The position numbers and the translations under genes are program-made. From contig NZ_LFMW01000004.1 of NCBI RefSeq assembly GCF_001050345.1, forward strand, positions 248,001-312,000: a stretch of DNA of 64,000 nt, read 5' to 3'. Below the pieces are notes generated by a model. That model was not told the origin of the DNA. It was given only the letters and a program-made list of their open reading frames with translations, and did not search any database. Positions 8,329 to 17,367 of this stretch are shown here, in pieces. The DNA is from Pseudomonas fildesensis (GTDB lineage Bacteria; Pseudomonadota; Gammaproteobacteria; Pseudomonadales; Pseudomonadaceae). Every line of letters begins with the position of its first letter. The stretch's first letter is position 1.

Positions 8329-9351
8329 CTACTTCGGTGCCAGCTCACGTAAATGCCGTGCGACCGCAATCCAAGCACCGATATACCCCAACAATACTGC
8401 GCCAAGCAAGAGCGACAGACCATCGGCAACCGGTACCCCGGCCAAGGCAAAATCACTGCCATACAAACCGGCAAGCCCGACCACCGCGTCGTTCAGCCAG
8501 TCAAGGCCAAACGCCAGTACGCCCCAGGACAAAATCCCTGCACCAAAGCCATAAAGCGCGCCCATGTACAGAAAAGGACGACGCACATAGCTGTCTGTGC
8601 CGCCGACCAGTTTAATCACTTCTATCTCGGTGCGACGGTTTTCAATATGAAGACGAATGGTATTACCTATCACCAAAAGTAATGCAGACACCAACAGCAC
8701 CGTCAAACCGAACACAAAACGGTCACCCAGCTTGAGGATTGCGGCCAGGCGCTCCACCCAGACTAGATCAAGTTGCGCCTGCTGCACCTTGGGCATCTCT
8801 GCGAGTTTTTGTCGCAGGGCTTCAAGGGCTGGCTTGTCGACTTCATTTGGCGTCACCAACACCACGCCCGGCAGCGGGTTCTGCGGCAGCTCTTTAAGCG
8901 CCTCGCCCAGCCCGGACTGTTGCTGGAACTCCTCAAGGGCCTGATCGCTGCTGATGTACTCAGCCTGCGCCACGCCCGGCAGGTTCTTGATGTCGTCGCG
9001 CAGGGCCTCGCCGTCTTTGGCGCTGGCATCCAGGTTCAGGTACAGCGAAATCTGCGCCGCACGCTGCCAGGAACCGCCCAGGCGCTCGACATTATTAAGC
9101 AGCAGCGACAAACCCATCGGCAAGCTCAGGGCGACGGCCATCACCAGGCAGGTAAAAAAGCTGCCGATCGGCTGCTTGCCCAGGCGACGCAGGCTGTCCA
9201 GCAGGCTGGCGCGATGGCTTTCGATCCAGGCGCGCAGCAGCGTGCTGAAGTCCGGGCCGTCATCTTCGTCGTGCTTTTTCTTTTTCGGTTGCGGGTCGGC
9301 CGGTTTCGGCGCCACGCGCTCGGAGACTTTAGGGCTGCGTGTCGCACTCAT
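8329..9351 (-). CDS. ftsX: Cell-division protein FtsX
   Basis: A 340-residue permease-like subunit of the FtsEX complex, which couples septal amidase activation to division. After a basic cytoplasmic N-terminus (PKKKKHDEDD) there is one membrane helix near residue 70, a periplasmic loop containing the PLPGVVLVTPNEVDKPALEAL region, and three more helices in the C-terminal half, the FtsX permease fold. Its start overlaps the ftsE stop by 4 bases. Residues up to about 60 are longer and more charged than in enterics, as is common in pseudomonads. Confidence 0.94.
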   Translation of the reverse strand: MSATRSPKVSERVAPKPADPQPKKKKHDEDDGPDFSTLLRAWIESHRASLLDSLRRLGKQPIGSFFTCLVMAVALSLPMGLSLLLNNVERLGGSWQRAAQISLYLNLDASAKDGEALRDDIKNLPGVAQAEYISSDQALEEFQQQSGLGEALKELPQNPLPGVVLVTPNEVDKPALEALRQKLAEMPKVQQAQLDLVWVERLAAILKLGDRFVFGLTVLLVSALLLVIGNTIRLHIENRRTEIEVIKLVGGTDSYVRRPFLYMGALYGFGAGILSWGVLAFGLDWLNDAVVGLAGLYGSDFALAGVPVADGLSLLLGAVLLGYIGAWIAVARHLRELAPK

Positions 9352-10019
9352 ACGCCAGCCTCCCCGTCACCGATCAGGCGGCCGCGTTGCAACGTCAACA
9401 TGCGATGACGCATACGCGCGATCAGCGCCAGGTCGTGGCTGGCGATCAGCACACTGGTGCCCAGGCGGTTGATGTCTTCGAACACGCCCATGATCTCGGC
9501 CGCCAGGCGCGGGTCGAGGTTACCGGTAGGTTCGTCCGCCAGCAGCAACGCCGGGCGGTGCACGATGGCGCGGGCGATGCCGACGCGCTGTTGCTGGCCG
9601 GTAGACAGGTCGCCGGGGTAAAGGTCGGTCTTGTCCGACAACGCCACGCGCTCCAGGGCCGAATCCACACGCTTGACGATCTCGGCCTTGGATAGCCCGA
9701 GAATCTGCAACGGCAGGGCAATATTGTTGAACACCGTGCGATCAAACAGCAGTTGGTGGTTCTGGAACACCACGCCGATCTGGCGGCGCAGGAAGGGAAT
9801 CTGCGCATTGCTGATGGTGGCCAGGTCCTGGCCCGCCAGCAGCAGCTTGCCGGTGGTCGGGCGTTCCATGGCCAGCAGCAGGCGCAACAGCGTACTTTTG
9901 CCGGCGCCCGAGTGGCCGGTCACGAACAAGAATTCGCCGCGACGCACTCGAAAGCTCAGCTCATGCAAGCCGACATGCCCGTTGGCATAGCGTTTACCGA
10001 CCTGTTCGAATCGAATCAT
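9348..10019 (-). CDS. ftsE: Cell-division ATP-binding protein FtsE
   Basis: A 223-residue ABC ATPase that drives FtsX. The Walker A motif is GHSGAGKSTLL, the signature is LSTGQQQRVGIARA and Walker B is LLLADEPTGNLD, followed by the switch histidine in IASHDL. Length is typical. It overlaps ftsX downstream and ftsY upstream by 4 bases each, so the three genes are translationally coupled. Confidence 0.96.
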   Translation of the reverse strand: MIRFEQVGKRYANGHVGLHELSFRVRRGEFLFVTGHSGAGKSTLLRLLLAMERPTTGKLLLAGQDLATISNAQIPFLRRQIGVVFQNHQLLFDRTVFNNIALPLQILGLSKAEIVKRVDSALERVALSDKTDLYPGDLSTGQQQRVGIARAIVHRPALLLADEPTGNLDPRLAAEIMGVFEDINRLGTSVLIASHDLALIARMRHRMLTLQRGRLIGDGEAGV

Positions 10020-11404
10020 GAACGCTCCCGCTCGGCAAACAGTGCCTGTACAAAGGGTTCGGCTTCAAAGGTGCGCAGGTCGTCGATGCCTTCACCGACG
10101 CCGATGTAACGAATCGGCAACCCGAACTGTTTCGCCAGGGCGAAGATCACGCCGCCTTTGGCCGTGCCGTCGAGCTTAGTCAATACCAGGCCGGTCAGTT
10201 GCACCGTCTGGTTGAATTGTTTGGCCTGGCTGATGGCGTTCTGGCCGGTACCGGCGTCCAGCACCAGCAACACTTCGTGCGGGGCGTCAGCGTCGAGCTT
10301 GCTGATCACGCGGCGCACTTTTTTCAGTTCTTCCATCAGGTTGTCTTTGGTGTGCAGGCGACCGGCGGTATCCGCGATCAGCACATCAATATTACGGGCC
10401 TTGGCGGCTTGCACGGCATCGAAGATCACCGAGGCCGAGTCGGCGCCGGTGTGCTGGGCGATCACCGGGATCTTGTTGCGCTCACCCCAGACTTGCAGCT
10501 GCTCCACGGCGGCGGCGCGGAAGGTGTCGCCGGCGGCGAGCATGACTTTTTTGCCGTCCAACTGCAGCTTCTTGGCCAGCTTGCCGATGGTGGTGGTCTT
10601 GCCGGCGCCGTTGACGCCAACTACCAGGATCACGAACGGCTTGTTCGGGGTGATCACCAGCGGCGCTTCCACCGGTTTGAGCATCGCGGCCAGCTCGGCC
10701 TGCAGGGATTTGTAGAGTGCGTCGGCGTCGGTCAGCTGCTTGCGCGCGACCTTCTGGGTCAGGCTCTGGATGATCACAGCGGTGGCTTCGACGCCCACGT
10801 CGGCGGTCAGCAGACGGGTTTCGATGTCTTCCAGCAGCTCGTCATCAATGACTTTTTTGCCGAGGAACAGGCTGGCCATGCCTTCGCCGATGCTGGCGCT
10901 GGTTTTACTCAAGCCTTGCTTGAGGCGGGCGAAGAAGCCGGTTTTGCTGGATTCGGTGGATTCGGTGGATTCGGCAGGCTCTTCGATGATAGCGGGAGCG
11001 GCAATCATGGCAGGGGCTGGTTTTGGTTCGACAACCACCGGCGCGGGCTCTTCGACAACGACCGGAATCGGCGGCGCCACGTGTTCGGCCTGCACATCTT
11101 CAACCAGCGCCACCGGTTCTTCGGCCACCGGCAGTTCCAGCCATGGCTTATGCTCCGGCTCCGGCTCCGGTTCAGGCTCAGCCTCAACCACCGGCTGCAA
11201 CACCGGCTCAGCCATGGGCAACACTACCGGCGCCGGGGTTTCGGCAACTGGTTCGGCTTCTACTATAGGTTCAGGGATCGGCTCAGGTTGAACCTGCGGC
11301 TGTTCGACGACGGTTTCCTGCGGCTTTTTGCGCAGCCATCCGAACAGGCCTTTCTTCTCGCCAGCCGCAGCTGGGGTCTTCTTGTCGTCGTTGGAACCAA
11401 ACAT
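10016..11404 (-). CDS. ftsY: Signal recognition particle receptor FtsY
   Basis: A 462-residue GTPase that docks ribosome-SRP complexes at the membrane translocon. The start at 11404 ([15 protein letters not shown]) was chosen over an upstream ATG at 11545 because family members begin here with the lipid-binding GLFGWLRKK helix. Residues about 35-150 form an acidic, Pro/Glu/Val/Ala-rich A domain with an [10 protein letters not shown] run. The NG domain follows with [31 protein letters not shown] and [10 protein letters not shown]. Its partner Ffh is also in this window (32821-34197). Confidence 0.95.
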   Translation of the reverse strand: MFGSNDDKKTPAAAGEKKGLFGWLRKKPQETVVEQPQVQPEPIPEPIVEAEPVAETPAPVVLPMAEPVLQPVVEAEPEPEPEPEHKPWLELPVAEEPVALVEDVQAEHVAPPIPVVVEEPAPVVVEPKPAPAMIAAPAIIEEPAESTESTESSKTGFFARLKQGLSKTSASIGEGMASLFLGKKVIDDELLEDIETRLLTADVGVEATAVIIQSLTQKVARKQLTDADALYKSLQAELAAMLKPVEAPLVITPNKPFVILVVGVNGAGKTTTIGKLAKKLQLDGKKVMLAAGDTFRAAAVEQLQVWGERNKIPVIAQHTGADSASVIFDAVQAAKARNIDVLIADTAGRLHTKDNLMEELKKVRRVISKLDADAPHEVLLVLDAGTGQNAISQAKQFNQTVQLTGLVLTKLDGTAKGGVIFALAKQFGLPIRYIGVGEGIDDLRTFEAEPFVQALFAERERS

Positions 11405-11742
11405 GGAGACGGCTATCTCAAGGTAGCGATGCGCCAGGGCGCCTCGGTAAATAAAATTCGATGCAGAACAGACTGCTTTAAAGCCCGCTTGTTCATGCGC
11501 AACATTTTGTAAGGCGTAAATAAAGGCCTCAACAAATCGATTCAATATAGGACTGAAACGATAAAATCGGCGAAAAGCGGAAGATCGTCGGGGAAACCCG
11601 GCGCCAATTCCAACTTCCCTACGACTGAATCCGGAACGAGATGACGGCCGCAGTGGCCGTCGGTAAACCGGATCAGTATCCTAGCACCTCCTCGCCCGCC
11701 GACGCTAAGACCAAGCGGGCAGTCCAACAGGTTTAAAAACGA
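11405..11742. other. Intergenic region between divergent ftsY and M16 peptidase genes
   Basis: These 338 bases separate two divergent operons and should hold promoters for both. I see no strong paired -35/-10, no riboswitch-like fold and no convincing small ORF. A short inverted element, CGGCCGCAGTGGCCG, lies near 11645-11660. No REP unit is present, unlike most gaps of this size here. Confidence 0.5.
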
Positions 11743-13098
11743 ATGAATGCTCTAGCCCGCCGCGCCGCAGGCCTGCTGTTCAGCACAGTTTGTCTGCCTC
11801 TTTCAGCTTTGGCTGCCGATCCACAACCCACCCATGAATTCACCCTCGATAACGGCCTCAAAGTGGTCGTGCGCGAAGACCATCGCGCGCCGGTGGTGGT
11901 TTCCCAGGTCTGGTACAAGGTCGGTTCGAGCTACGAAACCCCGGGCCAGACCGGTTTGTCCCACGCTCTGGAGCACATGATGTTCAAGGGCAGCGCCAAG
12001 GTCGGCCCCGGCGAAGCCTCGCTGATCCTGCGCGACCTGGGCGCCGAAGAAAATGCGTTCACCAGCGATGACTACACCGCGTACTACCAGGTGCTGGCCC
12101 GTGACCGCCTGGGTGTGGCCTTCGAACTCGAAGCCGACCGCATGGCCAGCCTTCGCCTGCCCGCCGACGAGTTCAGCCGCGAGATCGAGGTAATCAAGGA
12201 AGAACGCCGCCTGCGCACCGACGACAACCCGATGTCCAAGGCTTACGAGCGCTTCAAGGCGATAGCCTACCCGGCGAGCGGCTACCACACGCCGACCATC
12301 GGCTGGATGGCCGACCTGGACCGCATGAAGGTCGACGAGCTGCGTCACTGGTACCAGTCCTGGTATGTGCCGAACAACGCCACCCTGGTGGTAGTCGGCG
12401 ACGTGACGCCAGACGAGGTGAAGAACCTGGCCCAGCGCTACTTCGGCCCGATCCCCAAGCGTGACGTACCGCCCGCCAAGATCCCGATGGAACTGGCCGA
12501 GCCCGGCGAACGCCTGCTGACCCTGCATGTGCAGACCCAATTGCCGAGCGTGATCCTGGGTTTCAACGTGCCTGGCCTGGCCACCGCTGAAGACAAACGC
12601 TCCGTACAATCCCTGCGCCTGATTTCGGCGTTGCTGGACGGCGGCTACAGCGCGCGTATCTCGGAGCAGTTGGAGCGCGGTGAAGAGTTGGTATCCGCCG
12701 CGTCCACCAACTACGACGCCTACACCCGGGGCGACAGCCTGTTCATGCTGACGGCCACGCCGAACCAGCAGAAAAAGAAAACCGTCGCCCAAGCTGAAGC
12801 CGGCCTGTGGCGCCTGCTTGACGAGCTGAAAGCCAAACCGCCGACTGCCGAAGAACTGGAGCGTATCCGCGCCCAGGTCATTGCCGGGCTCGTCTACCAG
12901 CGTGACTCCATCACCAGCCAAGCCACGGCCATCGGCTCCCTGGAAACCGTGGGCCTGTCCTGGAAACTCATGGACACCGAACTCGCCGACCTGCAAAGCG
13001 TGACCCCGGAAGATATCCAGAAGGCTGCGCGCACCTATTTCACCCGCGAACGTCTCAGCGTCGCCCATGTTTTGCCTGAGGAGACTGCTCATGAGTGA
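11743..13098 (+). CDS. M16 family zinc metallopeptidase (catalytic member of a pair)
   Basis: A 451-residue secreted or periplasmic peptidase with a signal peptide (cleavage likely after LSALAA, about residue 25). The inverted zinc motif HxxEH is intact as HALEH (His74, Glu77, His78), with the third ligand expected in the FELEADRM region. The family includes pitrilysin and PqqL. The following gene encodes a second M16 protein without the zinc motif; the two genes overlap by 8 bases, so a catalytic/non-catalytic heterodimer is likely. The substrate is unknown. Confidence 0.9.
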   Translation: MNALARRAAGLLFSTVCLPLSALAADPQPTHEFTLDNGLKVVVREDHRAPVVVSQVWYKVGSSYETPGQTGLSHALEHMMFKGSAKVGPGEASLILRDLGAEENAFTSDDYTAYYQVLARDRLGVAFELEADRMASLRLPADEFSREIEVIKEERRLRTDDNPMSKAYERFKAIAYPASGYHTPTIGWMADLDRMKVDELRHWYQSWYVPNNATLVVVGDVTPDEVKNLAQRYFGPIPKRDVPPAKIPMELAEPGERLLTLHVQTQLPSVILGFNVPGLATAEDKRSVQSLRLISALLDGGYSARISEQLERGEELVSAASTNYDAYTRGDSLFMLTATPNQQKKKTVAQAEAGLWRLLDELKAKPPTAEELERIRAQVIAGLVYQRDSITSQATAIGSLETVGLSWKLMDTELADLQSVTPEDIQKAARTYFTRERLSVAHVLPEETAHE

Positions 13099-14581
13099 TC
13101 GCAAAAACAGCCGCCTGATCCTGCCCGGCCTGATCGCAGTCACCTTGATTGCGGCGGGCGCCGTGTATTTCCTGCGCCCTAGCGAGTCCGTCGCCAGCCA
13201 GGCACTGGACAAGGCCCAATCGGCTAACAAACTGCAATCCCTGGCGGAGCTGGACGGCAAGGCGCCGACCAACCGCAAGCTCGACGTGCAAACCTGGACC
13301 ACCGCCGAAGGCGCCAAGGTGCTATTCGTCGAAGCCCATGAACTGCCGATGTTCGACGTGCGCATCCTGTTCGCCGCCGGCAGCAGCCAGGACGGCAACG
13401 TACCGGGCCTGGCGCTGATGACCAACGCCATGCTCAACGAAGGCGTGCCGGGCAAGGACGTCAGCCAGATCGCCAGTGGCTTTGAAGGCCTGGGCGCCGA
13501 CTTTGGCAATGGCGCTTACCGCGATATGGCGCTGGTATCCCTGCGCAGCCTGAGTGCCAGCGACAAGCGCGATGCCGCCCTGACGCTGTTTGACCAGGTG
13601 ATCGGCCAGCCGACTTTCCCGGCTGATTCCCTGGCGCGGATCAAGAACCAGATCCTCGCCGGCTTCGAATACCAGAAGCAGAACCCCGGCAAACTGGCGA
13701 GCCTTGAGCTCTTCAAGCGCGTGTACGGTGATCATCCTTACGCCCACCCGAGCGAAGGCACGCCCGAAAGCGTTCCAAAGATCAGCCTCGCGCAGTTGCA
13801 GGCGTTCCATGCCAAAGCGTATGCGGCGGGCAATGCGGTGATTGCAGTGGTGGGCGACTTGACTCGCGCTGAAGCCGAAGCCATGACGGCCAAGGTTTCT
13901 GCATCACTGCCCAAAGGCCCGGCGCTGGCGAAAATTGCCCAGCCGACCGAGCCAAAAGCCGGCCTGAGCCATATCGAGTTCCCGTCCAAACAGACGCACC
14001 TGCTGTTCGCCCAGCTGGGCATCGACCGCGCCGACCCGGACTACGCAGCCTTGTCCCTGGGCAACCAGATCCTCGGCGGCGGTGGCTTCGGCACCCGCTT
14101 GATGAGCGAAGTACGCGAGAAGCGCGGCCTGACCTACGGCGTTTACTCCGGTTTCTCACCGATGCAGGTGCGCGGCCCGTTCATGATCAACCTGCAGACC
14201 CGCGCTGAAATGAGCGGCGGCACCCTGCGCCTGGTTGAAGACGTGCTGGCGGATTACCTCAAGACCGGCCCGACGCAGAAAGAGCTGGATGACGCCAAGC
14301 GCGAGCTGGCCGGCAGCTTCCCGCTGTCCACAGCGAGCAACGCCGATATCGTCGGGCAGCTGGGCGCCATGGGTTTCTACAACCTGCCGCTGAGCTATCT
14401 GGAAGATTTCATGAAACAATCCCAGGCCCTGACCGCAGAGCAGGTCAAGGCTGCCTTGAACAAACACTTGAGCGCCGACAAGATGGTCATCGTGACCGCC
14501 GGCCCGACGATTGCGCAAAAGCCACTACCGCCCCCCACTGATAAACCTGCCGAGCAGCCGCTCGGGGTTCCGGAGCATTAA
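13091..14581 (+). CDS. M16 family peptidase-like protein (non-catalytic partner)
   Basis: A 496-residue protein with an N-terminal signal or anchor segment (about residues 8-27) and two M16 domains. In place of HxxEH it has MTNAMLNEG, so it cannot bind zinc in the usual way. The second-domain motif GFGTRLMSEVREKRGLTYGV is well kept, consistent with the substrate-binding subunit of an M16 pair. The start at 13091 is chosen because it overlaps the upstream stop; an ATG at 13067 would add MFCLRRLL. The C-terminal tail is proline-rich. Its stop overlaps the rsmD start (TAATG). Confidence 0.88.
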   Translation: MSDRKNSRLILPGLIAVTLIAAGAVYFLRPSESVASQALDKAQSANKLQSLAELDGKAPTNRKLDVQTWTTAEGAKVLFVEAHELPMFDVRILFAAGSSQDGNVPGLALMTNAMLNEGVPGKDVSQIASGFEGLGADFGNGAYRDMALVSLRSLSASDKRDAALTLFDQVIGQPTFPADSLARIKNQILAGFEYQKQNPGKLASLELFKRVYGDHPYAHPSEGTPESVPKISLAQLQAFHAKAYAAGNAVIAVVGDLTRAEAEAMTAKVSASLPKGPALAKIAQPTEPKAGLSHIEFPSKQTHLLFAQLGIDRADPDYAALSLGNQILGGGGFGTRLMSEVREKRGLTYGVYSGFSPMQVRGPFMINLQTRAEMSGGTLRLVEDVLADYLKTGPTQKELDDAKRELAGSFPLSTASNADIVGQLGAMGFYNLPLSYLEDFMKQSQALTAEQVKAALNKHLSADKMVIVTAGPTIAQKPLPPPTDKPAEQPLGVPEH

Positions 14582-15198
14582 TGGCCAGTTCATCTCGCCC
14601 GAAAAAACCTGTCCACAACGTGCATAACGGTGTGGGCCAACTGCGCATCATTGGCGGTGAATGGGGCAGCCGCAAGCTGAGCTTCCCCGACGTGGTGGGC
14701 CTGCGCCCAACGCCGGATCGCGTGCGCGAAACCCTGTTCAACTGGCTCGCGCCTTATATTGCCGGGGCCAAGGTGCTTGACCCGTTCGCCGGCAGTGGCG
14801 CGCTGTTCCTGGAGGCGCTGTCCCGTGGCGCCGCCCAGGCCCAGGCGCTGGATGCCAGCAATGTGGCGGTGTCCAGCCTCAAGGAACACCTGGGCACCCT
14901 GCGCTGCACCAACGGCCAGGTCCAGACCGCCGACGCGTTGCGCTACCTGGAAACCCAGCCGGCCAGCGAATACGACGTGGTATTCCTCGACCCTCCGTTC
15001 AACCAAAACCTGTTGCCTACCGTGTGCGCACTGCTGGAAGAGCGTCAATGGCTGGCGGCGGACTCGTGGATCTACACTGAAAGTGAGACTGCGCCTTCTA
15101 CCCTCGGCTTGCCAGGCAGTTGGCGCCTGCACCGGGAGCAGAAGTCCGGGCGGGTGTATTACGCGTTGTGGCACCGTTTGGTCGAGAGCGCTGCATAA
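14581..15198 (+). CDS. rsmD: 16S rRNA (guanine966-N2)-methyltransferase
   Basis: A 205-residue SAM methyltransferase acting on the 30S subunit. It shows the N-terminal RIIGGEWGSRKL segment, LRPTPDRVRETLFNWL, the SAM motif VLDPFAGSGALFLEALSRGA and the catalytic VVFLDPPFN (N/D-PP-Y/F class). Length is typical. The ATG overlaps the stop of the M16 gene. In many gammaproteobacteria rsmD lies beside ftsY, as here within 4 kb. Confidence 0.95.
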   Translation: MASSSRPKKPVHNVHNGVGQLRIIGGEWGSRKLSFPDVVGLRPTPDRVRETLFNWLAPYIAGAKVLDPFAGSGALFLEALSRGAAQAQALDASNVAVSSLKEHLGTLRCTNGQVQTADALRYLETQPASEYDVVFLDPPFNQNLLPTVCALLEERQWLAADSWIYTESETAPSTLGLPGSWRLHREQKSGRVYYALWHRLVESAA

Positions 15199-15240
15199 AC
15201 CTGTGTGACAAGCTGGCCTCTCTTGGCGAGCGGGCTTGTT

Positions 15241-15372
15241 GTGGCGAGCGGGCTTGCCCCGCGTTGGGCTGCGAAGCAGCCCCAGCACAGTCACCGCGTT
15301 CTTTCAGAAAAATCGCGGTGGCAGGTTTTAGGGCTGCTCCGCAGCCCAACGCGGGACAAGCCCGCTCGCCAC
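15241..15372. repeat. REP doublet, GTGGCGAGCGGGCTTG type, ending 10 bases before a start codon
   Basis: Inverted units GTGGCGAGCGGGCTTGCCCC...GGGCTGC and GCAGCCCAACGCGGG...CTCGCCAC enclose a variable centre. A truncated half unit (GGCGAGCGGGCTTGT) precedes it at 15225-15239. The right end lies only 10 bases before the ATG of the next gene, leaving little room for a ribosome site outside the element. Confidence 0.85.
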
Positions 15373-15382
15373 AGAGAATTTC

Positions 15383-16381
15383 ATGACCCCCTCTTCCGAC
15401 CTGTTCAAACCCGCCTTCGGCCTCGGCAACCCCCACCTGCAAACACTGTGGGGGCCGCTGTGGCGTCCCACCACCCATCTCGAACGCCAGCGCGAACGCC
15501 TGTGGCTGGAAGATGGCGACTTTCTCGACCTCGACTGGCACGGCCCCCACGACGCACAGGCACCGTTGGTGCTGGTGCTGCATGGCCTGACCGGTTCATC
15601 CAACTCGCCCTACGTGGCAGGTTTGCAAAAAGTCCTCGCCGCCCAGGGCTGGGCCAGTGCGGCCTTGAACTGGCGCGGTTGCTCGGGCGAGCCGAACCTG
15701 TTGGCGCGCAGCTATCACTCGGGTGCCAGTGAAGACCTGGCGTCGGCGATTGCGCACCTGCGCGCCAAACGGCCGTTGGCGCCGCTGTATGCGGTGGGTT
15801 ATTCGCTGGGCGGCAATGTGCTGCTCAAGCACCTGGGGGAAACCGGTGAGGCCTCGGGGCTGCAAGGCGCGGCGGCGGTGTCGGTGCCGTTTCGCCTGGA
15901 CCAGTGCGCAGATCGCATCGGGCTGGGTTTCTCGCGGGTGTATCAAAAACACTTTATGCGCGAAATGCTGGCGTATATACGCGTCAAGCAACGCCAGTTT
16001 TTGCAGGATGGCCGTGAAGACGCGCTGAAAACCCTGGAGTCCCTGGGCTCACTGGAGAAGATGCGTACGTTCTGGGACTTCGATGGCCGCGTCACCGCGC
16101 CGCTGCATGGTTACCTCAGTGCCGAGGACTATTACCGCCGCGCGTCGAGCCGCTATTACCTGGGCGATATCCGCACGCCGACCTTGATCATCCAGGCCGC
16201 CGATGACCCGTTCGTGTTCGCCCACAGCCTACCCGAGGCCAGCGAGTTGTCGGATTGCACTGAATTTGAGCTGACAGCGAAAGGTGGGCATGTCGGTTTC
16301 GTCGATGGCTCAATCAAACACCCCGGCTATTACCTGGAACGACGAATTCCAGCCTGGCTGCTGACGCAATCCACACCCTAG
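15383..16381 (+). CDS. YheT-type alpha/beta hydrolase
   Basis: A 332-residue cytosolic alpha/beta hydrolase of the YheT/ABHD1-3 family, probably an esterase of unknown substrate. It shows the family start PHLQTLWGPLWRP, the oxyanion segment VLVLHGLTGSSNSPY, the nucleophile elbow GYSLGGNVLLKHLGE (GxSxG), the acid in IIQAADDPFV and the final His in TAKGGHVGFVDG. All triad elements are present. The start follows a REP doublet by 10 bases with only a weak AGAGA-like ribosome site. Confidence 0.88.
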   Translation: MTPSSDLFKPAFGLGNPHLQTLWGPLWRPTTHLERQRERLWLEDGDFLDLDWHGPHDAQAPLVLVLHGLTGSSNSPYVAGLQKVLAAQGWASAALNWRGCSGEPNLLARSYHSGASEDLASAIAHLRAKRPLAPLYAVGYSLGGNVLLKHLGETGEASGLQGAAAVSVPFRLDQCADRIGLGFSRVYQKHFMREMLAYIRVKQRQFLQDGREDALKTLESLGSLEKMRTFWDFDGRVTAPLHGYLSAEDYYRRASSRYYLGDIRTPTLIIQAADDPFVFAHSLPEASELSDCTEFELTAKGGHVGFVDGSIKHPGYYLERRIPAWLLTQSTP

Positions 16382-16390
16382 TCTGTAAGC

Positions 16391-16458
16391 CCGGCTTGCC
16401 GACGATGGGTCCATTGGCTAACGCGCCTGGCTTGAGGACTCCATCGCCGGCAAGCCGG
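16391..16458. repeat. REP-like inverted repeat CCGGCTTGCCG type
   Basis: CCGGCTTGCCGACGATGG (16391-16408) pairs, with one mismatch, with CCATCGCCGGCAAGCCGG (16441-16458). It lies between the convergent hydrolase and sulfurtransferase genes and may serve as a transcript-end hairpin. It is a different REP flavour from its neighbours. Confidence 0.7.
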
Positions 16459-16480
16459 ACGCCTACAGTGGGTTGCGCGT

Positions 16481-17335
16481 TTAGTCGCCGGTAGCGATTT
16501 CCCGCGTCGGATCGGTAATCCACTCGCTCCACGACCCTGCATACAACTTGCCCAACGGATAACCCGCCAAACTCAGCGCGAACAGGTTATGGCATGCCGT
16601 CACGCCGGAACCGCAGTACGCCACCAATTCATCCGGCGAGCGGTCCTGCAACTTAACCGCAAAGCGCTGTTTGAGCTGTTCGGCTGGCAGGAAACGGCCG
16701 TCACTGCCCAGGTTTTCGTTGAACGCCGCACATTGCGCGCCGGGGATATGCCCGGCAATCGGGTCGATGGGCTCCAATTCGCCGCGAAAGCGCGGCTGGG
16801 CGCGGGCGTCGATCAGGGTCAGGCCTGGTTGGCCCAGGCGTTTCTGCAGGTGTTCGGCATCCAGCAGCAAGTGATTATCCGGCTTGCCAGCAAAGGTGCC
16901 CGGCTCAATCACCGGCGCATCCAGGCTCAAGGGGAAACCGGCGGCGTGCCAGGCCTTTAGGCCACCATCCAGAATAAACACGCCGTCACGCTTGCCCAGC
17001 CAGGCCAGCAACCACCACGCCCGCGCCGCATAGGCGCCGGGGCCGTCGTCATAGAGCACTACGTCGGTGCCAGCGTTGACGCCCCAGGCCCGCAGTTGCT
17101 TAGCGAACACATCCGCCGCCGGCAATGGGTGACGACCGGTCACACCCTTGATCACCGGCCCGCTGAGGTGGCATTCCAGGTCGGCATAGTGCGCGCCCTC
17201 GATATGCCCTTCGGCGTAGCTGCAACGCCCGTAATCCGGGTCTTCCAGGGCAAATCGACAATCCAGGATCACAAGCCCGGCCGACTTCTGGCGCTCGGCC
17301 AATTGCTGGGGGCTAATCAGTTGGGCAAGCGGCAT
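16481..17335 (-). CDS. sseA: 3-mercaptopyruvate sulfurtransferase
   Basis: A 284-residue two-domain rhodanese-fold enzyme that moves sulfur from 3-mercaptopyruvate to thiol acceptors. The C-terminal active loop is CGSGVTA, the mercaptopyruvate form (thiosulfate rhodaneses have a more basic loop), with the catalytic Cys in VAYCGSGVTACHN. The N-terminal domain has DCRFALEDPDYGR and YAEGHIEGAHYADLE. The gene stands alone, between a REP-like repeat and a tetR-type gene read in the same direction. Confidence 0.88.
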   Translation of the reverse strand: MPLAQLISPQQLAERQKSAGLVILDCRFALEDPDYGRCSYAEGHIEGAHYADLECHLSGPVIKGVTGRHPLPAADVFAKQLRAWGVNAGTDVVLYDDGPGAYAARAWWLLAWLGKRDGVFILDGGLKAWHAAGFPLSLDAPVIEPGTFAGKPDNHLLLDAEHLQKRLGQPGLTLIDARAQPRFRGELEPIDPIAGHIPGAQCAAFNENLGSDGRFLPAEQLKQRFAVKLQDRSPDELVAYCGSGVTACHNLFALSLAGYPLGKLYAGSWSEWITDPTREIATGD

Positions 17336-17367
17336 GACGAACTCCTACGAATGCATGTGGGAAAGGT

